64,000 nucleotides of DNA from Bacteroidales bacterium (GTDB lineage: Bacteria > Bacteroidota > Bacteroidia > Bacteroidales > Marinilabiliaceae), in contig JAKSLD010000011.1 of assembly GCA_024401395.1 (NCBI GenBank), positions 47,035-111,034 on the forward strand. Direction: 5' to 3'. The position numbers and the translations under genes are program-made. Shown one piece after another: positions 57,404 through 64,000 of the stretch. Numbering within the stretch: position 1 is the stretch's first letter; each line of letters opens with the position of its first letter. The notes beneath the pieces are model-generated. The model was given only the letters and a program-made list of their open reading frames with translations. It did no database searches and was not told where the DNA came from.

Positions 57404-58507
57404 ATGAAACATTTATTTATCCTTGCGTTTTCAGCACTCTTTCTTGGTGCTTGCGCACAAAATAATACTGAAGATATGAACAAAGAGAGTTTCTCTATGT
57501 CTCAGGAGTGGGACAAGACGTTCCCGTTGAGTGAAAAGGTTAATCATGAAAAGGTGACCTTCAAGACACAGTACGGATTTACATTGGTAGCTGACCTTTA
57601 CATCCCGAAGAATGCAAATGGCAAGATGAAGGCTATTGCCGTAAGTGGTCCTTTCGGAGCAATCAAAGAGCAGTGTTCTGGCCTTTACGCTATGACCATG
57701 GCTGAGCGTGGTTTCATCACTTTGGCTTTCGATCCTTCATATACAGGCGAATCATCAGGTGAACCACGTCGTACGGCATCTCCTGATATCAATACGGAGG
57801 ATTTCCTCGCCGCCGTTGACTATCTCTCTATGCGTGAGGATGTGGATCCTGATAAGATTGGTATAATCGGTATCTGTGGCTGGGGTGGTATCGCCCTCAA
57901 TGCAGCAGCCATCGACCCTCGCATCAAGGCAACTGCCGTCATGACTATGTACGACATGAGCCGTGTGAATGGTAATGGTTACTTCGATGCTGATAATAGC
58001 GAGGAGGCTCGTTTCGCTGCACGTAGGGCTTTAGCTGATGAGCGTATGAAAGCTTCAAAGAGTGGCATGACAACACAGGGCGGTGGCGTCGTAGACCCTT
58101 TGCCTGCCGATGCTCCTCAGTTCGTTAAGGATTACTACGATTATTACAAGACTCCACGTGGCTATCATAAGCGTTCTGGTAATAGTAATGATGGCTGGCA
58201 TACTTTCGGTTGTCAGGCATACGCTAATACACGTTTCCTTAATTATATCAATGAGATTCGTAATGCCGTACTTATCGTCCATGGCGAAAAGGCTCACTCA
58301 CGCTACTTCGGCGAGAATGCCTACGAGTACATGATGACTGGTAAAGCAGAAGGATATGATGCTATCCGCAAACCAAACCCTGTACCAGAGAATAAGGAAC
58401 TCCTCATCATTCCTGGTGCAAGTCATTGCGACCTCTATGACGGAGGAAAAGACAAAGTTATTCCTTGGGATAAGTTGGAATCGTTCTTCAATAATAATCT
58501 TAAATAA
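57404..58507 (+). CDS. Alpha/beta hydrolase lipoprotein with Cys nucleophile
   Basis: 367 residues from the ATG at 57404, which begins a lipoprotein signal ending in LGAC. Hydrolase of the YcjY/dienelactone-hydrolase-like group. The nucleophile elbow reads GIICGWGG-like (IIGICGWGGIALN), with Cys where Ser is usual. The catalytic His is probably in GASHCDLYDGG. Substrate unknown. It opens a redox-linked gene cluster and is followed by the ferredoxin gene 22 bases on. Confidence 0.82.
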   Translation: MKHLFILAFSALFLGACAQNNTEDMNKESFSMSQEWDKTFPLSEKVNHEKVTFKTQYGFTLVADLYIPKNANGKMKAIAVSGPFGAIKEQCSGLYAMTMAERGFITLAFDPSYTGESSGEPRRTASPDINTEDFLAAVDYLSMREDVDPDKIGIIGICGWGGIALNAAAIDPRIKATAVMTMYDMSRVNGNGYFDADNSEEARFAARRALADERMKASKSGMTTQGGGVVDPLPADAPQFVKDYYDYYKTPRGYHKRSGNSNDGWHTFGCQAYANTRFLNYINEIRNAVLIVHGEKAHSRYFGENAYEYMMTGKAEGYDAIRKPNPVPENKELLIIPGASHCDLYDGGKDKVIPWDKLESFFNNNLK

Positions 58508-58529
58508 CTTAATCAATTATCTGAACACT

Positions 58530-59492
58530 ATGGATGAGAATTTGAAAGTCAACCGCCGAGATGCTCTCAAGACCATTGGTGCAGCATGTCTGACCGCAGC
58601 CATTGCTACCACACCATTCGCATCATGGGGAGCAAATAGCAAGAATGAGGAAGAGAAGAAAGATCGCGTGAAGCGTATGATTTTCTTCTTTTCAGCCACA
58701 GGAAACAGCCTCTATGTGGCTCGTGAAATCGGAGGCGAGGATGCTACCTTGCTGAGTATCCCTCAGGAGATTCACAATGAGAACCCTGTATATGAAGCTG
58801 AAGAAATCGGTTTTGTATTCCCAACTTATTGTTTCACAGCTCCAGCCATCGTGCAGGACTTCATTGCACGCTCAACCTTCAAGGCAGATTATTTCTTTGG
58901 CGTAGCGACATTTGGCGCTCACACTACTCGTCTGCCAGAGATCTTCCAGTCGTTTACCAAGGAGCATGGCATCAATATCAACTACATCTCTTCCGTACAG
59001 ATGGTCGATACTTATCTCCCATTCTTTGACCAAGAACGAGAACAGGCCATGGACAAGCCTACCGATGAGATGCTTGCCAAGGTGAAAGCCGACATCAACG
59101 CTCGTGAGAACTATATTCAGCCAGTAACCGAGGAAGACAACAGATTCTACGATATGTATTTCATGGGGCGTCCTCGCGACAAGGTAAAGCCAGCTTTGAC
59201 CCGTTCTGAGAAGATTGTTTTTTCGACCGACGATTGTATCGGCTGTGGCATCTGCACCTCCGTCTGCCCTCACGGTTCATGGAAGATAGTTGACGGAAAG
59301 AGTGTGGCCAACGGCGAGTGCGAAAACTGTCTGGCTTGTGTGCAGAACTGCCCAAGAAAGGCCATCTCCATCATTCCAGCACCTATGGAGCCAGAGCAGG
59401 AGGCCAACCGCAATGCACGCTATCGCAATCCGAATGTTAAGCTCATTGACATCATCAAGGCCAACAGCCAGGATAAGATAAATGTGAATTAA
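58530..59492 (+). CDS. EFR1-type flavodoxin/ferredoxin fusion with Tat-like signal
   Basis: 320 residues. The N-terminal flavodoxin half has FFFSATGNSLYVAREIG. The C-terminal half has two 4Fe-4S motifs (DCIGCGICTSVCPHGSW and CENCLACVQNCPRKA). The N-terminus NRRDALKTIGAACLTAAIA looks like a twin-arginine signal, which would export a cofactor-loaded protein. The start at 58530 is chosen because it gives this signal. Confidence 0.82.
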   Translation: MDENLKVNRRDALKTIGAACLTAAIATTPFASWGANSKNEEEKKDRVKRMIFFFSATGNSLYVAREIGGEDATLLSIPQEIHNENPVYEAEEIGFVFPTYCFTAPAIVQDFIARSTFKADYFFGVATFGAHTTRLPEIFQSFTKEHGININYISSVQMVDTYLPFFDQEREQAMDKPTDEMLAKVKADINARENYIQPVTEEDNRFYDMYFMGRPRDKVKPALTRSEKIVFSTDDCIGCGICTSVCPHGSWKIVDGKSVANGECENCLACVQNCPRKAISIIPAPMEPEQEANRNARYRNPNVKLIDIIKANSQDKINVN

Positions 59493-59501
59493 CTTTTGGT
59501 T

Positions 59502-60389
59502 ATGCAAGAACTTTTTTTAGATAGCATTCAGGCTTTCAACGACTACAACGGGATGGAGACGCTTCATCCCCTTGTAAGTGTTGTCCACGTAGATAATACC
59601 GAGCATATAAAGGAGTGTACCATGCACTATGGTTTTTATGCTCTCTATTTGAAGGAGAACAAGGGTTGCAAATTGTCATACGGCCGTACGGAGTATGACT
59701 TCGACGAGATGACTGTTACAAGTTTTGCTCCCGGACAGGTTGTAACGGTAGAACCTAATCCTGAGGTTCCATTTGCAAAATACGTCGGTTTGGCTTTCCA
59801 TCCCGACCTTCTCAACCGTACTTCACTTGGCAAGCAGATGAGCCGCTATGAGTTCTTCGACTATACAAGCAATGAGGCGCTTCACCTTTCTGCACAAGAA
59901 GTAGAAATCTTCAAAGGAGTCCTTGCCATGATAGAGCAGGAGCTTCATCACGCCATAGACAAGCATACACGCGAATTGGTGGTAAGTCATATCGAACTCC
60001 TTCTCAACTATTGCCTCCGTTTCTACGATCGTCAGTTCATCACTCGCGAAGAGATTAACCACAGTGTTGTGAAGAAATTCCTATCCCTTCTCGATGAATA
60101 TCTTGCCGATAAGGCGCAGGGTGGGGGATTGCCTTCTGTCGCATATTTTGCCGATAAGTGTTGTCTCTCAACTGGTTATTTCGGAACTTTGGTAAAGGCT
60201 GAGACGGGCCGAACCGCCAAAGATCTCATCACCGATCGTCTGTTGGCACGTGCCAAGGCTCTTCTAAGCGACAGCTCTCTGACAATTTCCGCCATCGGTC
60301 AGAATCTAGGTTTCGAATACCCTCAGCATTTTGTCCGTTTCTTCAAGGGATTGACTGGAAAGACTCCTGCCCAATGGCGAGCAGCATAA
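59502..60389 (+). CDS. AraC family transcriptional regulator
   Basis: 295 residues. The C-terminal AraC helix-turn-helix pair is clear (CCLSTGYFGTLVKAETG and ISAIGQNLGFEYPQHFVRFFKG). The N-terminal part is a cupin-like sensing domain. It begins 9 bases after the ferredoxin stop. It probably controls this redox cluster. Confidence 0.92.
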   Translation: MQELFLDSIQAFNDYNGMETLHPLVSVVHVDNTEHIKECTMHYGFYALYLKENKGCKLSYGRTEYDFDEMTVTSFAPGQVVTVEPNPEVPFAKYVGLAFHPDLLNRTSLGKQMSRYEFFDYTSNEALHLSAQEVEIFKGVLAMIEQELHHAIDKHTRELVVSHIELLLNYCLRFYDRQFITREEINHSVVKKFLSLLDEYLADKAQGGGLPSVAYFADKCCLSTGYFGTLVKAETGRTAKDLITDRLLARAKALLSDSSLTISAIGQNLGFEYPQHFVRFFKGLTGKTPAQWRAA

Positions 60390-60419
60390 TATCAAACAGA
60401 AATAATCTGATACGATTAA

Positions 60420-60971
60420 ATGAATTTTGAAGACATGAGAAAGATAGTTGTCATCTCCACCAGTTTACGTGCCAATTCCAACTCCGACGCTTTGGCCAAC
60501 GAGTTTATCCGTGGAGCACAGGATGCAGGACTTGACGTGGAGAAAATCTCCATCGTAGACAAGAACATACAGTTTTGCAAAGGATGTCTTGCCTGCCAGA
60601 AATTAGGCAGATGTGTCATAAAGGACGATGTGAACGACATCATGGCAAAGGTCCTTAATGCTGACGTCGTTGTTTGGGCTACTCCAATATATTACTACGA
60701 GATGAGCGGACAGATGAAGACACTTATCGATCGTATGAACGCCATGTATTCGCAGGATTACAAGTTCCGCGACATATATATGCTCACTACGGCGGCAGAA
60801 GACGAAGAATTCGTACCTAAACGTGCAGAAGCAGGATTGACAGGTTGGATCGACTGCTATCCCAAGTCGAGACTTGCCGGTACCCTGTTCTGTGGTGGTG
60901 TGGACGATACACGAGATATCGAAGGCAATGCTAAATTGCAGGCGGCATACGAGATGGGTAAGAACGTATGA
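60420..60971 (+). CDS. NAD(P)H-dependent FMN oxidoreductase (flavodoxin fold)
   Basis: 183 residues. VVISTSLRANSNSDALANEF is the FMN phosphate loop. CKGCLACQKLGRC and WATPIYYYEMSGQMK are typical of the iron-sulfur flavoprotein/NADPH-FMN reductase family. Its stop overlaps the start of the EFR1-like fragment (ATGA), so the two were coupled. Confidence 0.88.
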   Translation: MNFEDMRKIVVISTSLRANSNSDALANEFIRGAQDAGLDVEKISIVDKNIQFCKGCLACQKLGRCVIKDDVNDIMAKVLNADVVVWATPIYYYEMSGQMKTLIDRMNAMYSQDYKFRDIYMLTTAAEDEEFVPKRAEAGLTGWIDCYPKSRLAGTLFCGGVDDTRDIEGNAKLQAAYEMGKNV

Positions 60972-61081
60972 TTAACCAGATAACATTCTCTCCTACAGGA
61001 GGAACAAGAAAAGTGGCAGATGCTATTTCAATGGGCATTTGTGAGAAAATTGATAATATTGAGCTTATCCTGCGAAATTGA
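60968..61081 (+). pseudogene. N-terminal fragment of an EFR1/flavodoxin gene
   Basis: 37 residues: MINQITFSPTGGTRKVADAI and onwards, the FMN loop of an EFR1-type protein, then LILRN and a stop. The frame is cut at a CCTGCGAAATT sequence also found at the end of the fragment at 61718. Confidence 0.7.
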
Positions 61082-61088
61082 TAAGAAG
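61069..61088 (+). repeat. Breakpoint repeat, copy 1
   Basis: 20 bases (CCTGCGAAATTGATAAGAAG) matching 61798-61817 at 18 of 20 positions. In both copies it ends a truncated gene in the same frame (Leu-Arg-Asn, then stop at once or after Ser). Confidence 0.65.
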
Positions 61089-61091
61089 AAT

Positions 61092-61709
61092 ATGAAAACG
61101 TATCTGAAAATCATCCTCACAACCATGACAGCTTTGGTGTCAATGGCATGTTCGGGAACAAGCATAACCAACGAAGCAATAAATAGAGAATCAAGCAATA
61201 TGAAAGCAATTGTAATCTATTTCTCACACGCTGGTGAGAACTACTCTGTAGGCAATATCAAGGAAGGTAACACCAAACTTGTAGCAGACATGATCTGCGA
61301 AGCAACTGGTGCTGACCGCTTCGAGATTGTAGCAGAGAAGTCGTATGACATGGCATACACTCCACTTTGCGACCTTGCGAAAGAGGAACAGCAGAAAGGC
61401 AAACTCCCTGCATTCAAGGGCGGCATAGATAACATAGATGATTACGATACGGTCTTCATCGGAGGTCCTATTTGGTGGGGAACCTATCCACAGGTGATGT
61501 TCACCTTCTTCAGCAAGTATGACCTCAACGGTAAGACTATCATTCCGTTCACCACCCACGAAGGCAGTGGTTTGGGAAGTGCCGTCAGCGACCTGAAGAA
61601 AGCCTATCCAAATGCAACTTTCAAGGATGCACTCTCAATCTACGGCCATGATGTACGCACCAGTGGCAAGAAGAGTGTGGAAGGTTGGTTGAAAAAACTT
61701 GGAATGTAA
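61092..61709 (+). CDS. Flavodoxin lipoprotein
   Basis: 205 residues from the ATG at 61092, which begins a lipoprotein signal ending in SMAC. The flavodoxin core has IVIYFSHAGENYSVG, then GGPIWWGTYPQVM. It is a flavodoxin-like protein of the type often used in electron transfer to envelope enzymes. An upstream frame from 61020 runs through the EFR1 remnant and is not used. Confidence 0.8.
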   Translation: MKTYLKIILTTMTALVSMACSGTSITNEAINRESSNMKAIVIYFSHAGENYSVGNIKEGNTKLVADMICEATGADRFEIVAEKSYDMAYTPLCDLAKEEQQKGKLPAFKGGIDNIDDYDTVFIGGPIWWGTYPQVMFTFFSKYDLNGKTIIPFTTHEGSGLGSAVSDLKKAYPNATFKDALSIYGHDVRTSGKKSVEGWLKKLGM

Positions 61710-61717
61710 GGAATAGT

Positions 61718-61813
61718 ATGACAATAGAACAATTCAGACAACACATGGCAGATGGCCTTCCGGTCGAGAACGGCTCGGAGGCTCATCTGCTGATGTGCCT
61801 GCGAAATTCATAA
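61718..61813 (+). pseudogene. N-terminal fragment of a sugar O-acetyltransferase gene
   Basis: 31 residues: TIEQFRQHMADGLPV, then NGSEAHLLM, matching the start of maltose O-acetyltransferase-like (Maa) proteins. After Met it turns into CLRNS and stops. The hexapeptide-repeat body is missing. Confidence 0.7.
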
Positions 61814-61817
61814 AAAG
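61798..61817 (+). repeat. Breakpoint repeat, copy 2
   Basis: CCTGCGAAATTCATAAAAAG, partner of 61069-61088. It lies at the end of the acetyltransferase fragment. Confidence 0.65.
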
Positions 61818-62287
61818 CGTATAGGTAGTTCGCCTTCCTAGTTGCAAATCAGAGCAGCAACTTGACCCAAAGAACCAGCCCATAGAGCAATGACCTCGTT
61901 CAGTAAGTCCGTCAAATACCTTATGTTAGAGTATTCTCTGATTCCTACATACTCTCAAAAGGCGTACTATCCACGATGCTGATACCGGGGCACTTATCAG
62001 GCATGTGCTGCTTGAGGAATGTGAACTCACGATTATCATCATAACTTCTGGTATTGAATTGGAGGCCTTTTCTTATATTTTTCATTTGCAAGTAATGGTC
62101 CCAATACTTCTTTTCTGCAGTTTAGACGCAAAAATCTTGTAAACCTGATGGAGTTCAAAGAAATTTTCTGTAATTTTCACTTCGTAATCATGTAATAAAC
62201 AACATTTTCTCTAAAGAGCGAGCTGGTAAGATATCATTTTATATTGTATCTGTTTGGCTTGTCATAAAATAAGCATTAGGTAAAACA
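61814..62287. other. Degenerate stretch between acetyltransferase fragment and GH5
   Basis: 474 bases with no intact gene other than a short minus-strand frame at 61945-62085. It looks like the decayed end of a former gene or element. No inverted repeats that would mark an insertion sequence were seen. Confidence 0.5.
61945..62085 (-). pseudogene. Short minus-strand coding remnant
   Basis: 46 residues: MKNIRKGLQFNTRSYDDNRE and onwards, with KQHMPDKCPGISIVDSTPF before the stop. The composition is protein-like and the frame extends upstream without a start. The family is not recognised. Confidence 0.35.
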
Positions 62288-64000
62288 ATGAGAAACAGAA
62301 AACTTTACACAGCCGCTATGGCTATCGCATTGTTCTGCGGAGTCGCGTTCACAGGGTGCAAAGACGATTCCGAGGACGTTACACCAGAAGACATTTCCAC
62401 CCCCGAACAGCCTGTCACTCCAGACGAAGGCAAGGACGATTCTGCCGATGTTTTGGATCTTGACTCGGTGACGCCTTCTGGAGCCGCCTTTGAATCTGCC
62501 AACGCAGCCGTAAGGAATATGGGCTTGGGTTGGAATCTCGGCAACACTCTCGACGCCAACGGGCAGACAATTACAGACCCCAAGAGCGACGGTTACTGGG
62601 GACAGCAGACTTTGGCTTCAGAGACTTACTGGGGTCAGCCTGTCACCAAACCTGAACTTATGCAGATGATGAGCAAGGCCGGATTCGGCGCAATCCGCGT
62701 TCCCGTTACCTGGTTCAACCACACCGACAAGGACGGCAACATCGACAAGGCCTGGATGGCTCGAGTTCACGAGGTGGTGGATTATGTAATCGGCAACGGA
62801 ATGTACTGCGTCCTCAACGTACACCACGACACAGGCGCCGACTCAGACAACGGTAAATCGTGGATAAAGGCCGACGTAGACAACTACAAGACCAACAAGG
62901 ACCGTTTCAAGAAAATTTGGAAACAGATAGCCGAGGAGTTCGCCGACTATGGTCAGGAACTTCTCTTTGAGGGCTACAATGAAATGCTCGACATCAAGAA
63001 TTCTTGGTGTTTTGCCTCGTTCAATTCTTCGGGTCAGTACGATGCAAAAGTAGCCGCGTCAGCATACGATGGCATCAACAGCTACGCTCAGAGTTTCGTG
63101 AACGCCGTACGTACATCAGGCGGTAAAAACGACGTCAGAAACCTTATCGTAAATACATACGCTGCAGCTTGCGGTACTGGCAACTGGAATAGCCACCTTA
63201 CCGATCCTCTCACCCAAATGGCTCTCCCAAAGGATTACAAGGAAGGTCACATAATTTTCGAGGTTCACACATATCCATCAATAGCGACCGACAAGGGAGC
63301 CAACCGTCCGCTCCAGGAGATAAAGAACGAGGTGGATGAGCTGATGAGCAAACTGAAAACCCATCTTGCATCCAAGGGCGCTCCAGTAATCATAGGCGAA
63401 TGGGGAACATCCAACGTGGATGGTGGCGCCGGTAAGACCGACTACGACTTGCGTAGGGATCTGATGATGCAGTTTGCTGAATACTTTGTGCGCAAGGCCA
63501 AGGAAAACAACATCGGCACATTCTACTGGATGGGCATGACAGATGGTTTCTGCAGAAGCGTTCCAGCATTCAGCCAGCCAGACCTCGCCGAGTGCGTTGC
63601 CAAGGCATATCACGGAAGCTCTTTCGAAGGTCAGTATCCTGAAATGAACGACCTGAAAGAGGTGGAGGCATTCTCGGGAAGCAAGACTATCGGCTGGGGC
63701 GATCCCGTATTTATCTCTTCGCAGATATTTGATGCAATGAAGGGTAATGCCATCGTAGAGGTGTCATACACTCAGGATGCTGATGACGCCGACCTGCAAC
63801 TCTTCTACGGCGACTGGTCGTCGAAGCCGTCCTTTATTGTGGAGGGACAGACTATAGACGCTGACCTTTGTCCAGGTGCGGTTTATGGTACCAAGGCCGG
63901 AAGCTCTCATGTGTCAGCAATCTCGTTTGACGCCCAAACCTTCGGCGAAATGCAGAAACGTGGTCTTCTTTTCCAAGGCGTAGGCATTACAATAACCAAG
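62288..64000 (+). CDS. GH5 family endoglucanase-like lipoprotein, partial (3' end outside window)
   Basis: 571 codons, open to the window end. A lipoprotein signal ends in FTGC (GVAFTGCKDD). After a linker of about 50 residues comes the GH5 catalytic domain: MGLGWNLGNTLDA, IRVPVTW, VLNVHHD, acid/base Glu in LLFEGYNEMLD and nucleophile Glu in VIIGEWGTSN. A second domain begins near residue 465 (VEAFSGSKTIGWGDP), probably a carbohydrate-binding or jelly-roll module. Codon use favours C-ending codons (GAC, GCC, AAC), unlike most neighbours. It probably degrades beta-glucan at the cell surface. Confidence 0.9.
   Translation, partial: MRNRKLYTAAMAIALFCGVAFTGCKDDSEDVTPEDISTPEQPVTPDEGKDDSADVLDLDSVTPSGAAFESANAAVRNMGLGWNLGNTLDANGQTITDPKSDGYWGQQTLASETYWGQPVTKPELMQMMSKAGFGAIRVPVTWFNHTDKDGNIDKAWMARVHEVVDYVIGNGMYCVLNVHHDTGADSDNGKSWIKADVDNYKTNKDRFKKIWKQIAEEFADYGQELLFEGYNEMLDIKNSWCFASFNSSGQYDAKVAASAYDGINSYAQSFVNAVRTSGGKNDVRNLIVNTYAAACGTGNWNSHLTDPLTQMALPKDYKEGHIIFEVHTYPSIATDKGANRPLQEIKNEVDELMSKLKTHLASKGAPVIIGEWGTSNVDGGAGKTDYDLRRDLMMQFAEYFVRKAKENNIGTFYWMGMTDGFCRSVPAFSQPDLAECVAKAYHGSSFEGQYPEMNDLKEVEAFSGSKTIGWGDPVFISSQIFDAMKGNAIVEVSYTQDADDADLQLFYGDWSSKPSFIVEGQTIDADLCPGAVYGTKAGSSHVSAISFDAQTFGEMQKRGLLFQGVGITITK

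Overview
The window is chromosomal DNA from a member of the Bacteroidota, most likely order Bacteroidales. The evidence is the gene order rplM-rpsI-rpsB-tsf, an S16 with a long Ala/Glu-rich tail, promoters of the Bacteroidota type (-7 box TAnnTTTG, sometimes with a TTG about 19 bases upstream), weak Shine-Dalgarno sequences, and typical families: 6-bladed propeller lipoproteins, a reporter-propeller sensor, TIGR02757, the short arginine decarboxylase-like enzyme, and lipoprotein CAZymes. I cannot name the genus.

Layout. 1-4080: ribosomal proteins and EF-Ts. 4079-6900: polA on the minus strand. 6981-26416: an AT-rich accessory island bounded by two nearly identical direct repeats of about 105 bp. 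26.5-28.1 kb: a truncated GH9-like start, an esterase and a TIGR04076 protein. 28.2-30.1 kb (minus): murI, gamma carbonic anhydrase, udk. 30.2-35.5 kb (plus): Dabb protein, small membrane protein, mutL, two rhomboid proteases, an EEP-family protein. 35.5-41.4 kb (minus): trmN6, TIGR02757, a LolD-like ATPase, a thioredoxin lipid-envelope protein, a NatAB-like ABC exporter. 41.5-49.6 kb (minus): propeller sensor with SpoIIE phosphatase, thyA, Ser/Thr kinase, PLP decarboxylase, psd, cdsA. 49.7-51.1 kb: a PurF paralogue lacking its catalytic Cys. 51.2-53 kb: small orphan genes separated by repeats. 53.1-57.2 kb: envelope proteins and amt. 57.4-61.8 kb: a hydrolase/flavodoxin/ferredoxin/AraC redox cluster with gene remnants. 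62.3 kb to the end: a GH5 lipoprotein running off the window.

The most interesting part is the island. It encodes two small membrane-anchored or secreted Cys-rich proteins (7700-8017 and 12683-13123) that share only an N-terminal hydrophobic segment ending in FGAAN. Each is preceded by a conserved 56-bp box and two consecutive hairpins, and followed by a strong hairpin. They alternate with 6-bladed propeller lipoproteins and membrane-anchored thioredoxin-like proteins carrying a CNAC motif. Downstream lie a transglutaminase-like lipoprotein, a signal peptidase I homologue, an O-antigen-ligase-like membrane protein, and a membrane fusion protein, RND pump, TolC-type channel and second RND pump. 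I infer a system that makes, oxidises, cleaves, perhaps attaches and exports Cys-rich polypeptides. This is a hypothesis from gene content and order. No toxin, immunity or signalling function can be read directly. The island shows module duplication, a fossil of a lost module at its left edge, and no integrase.
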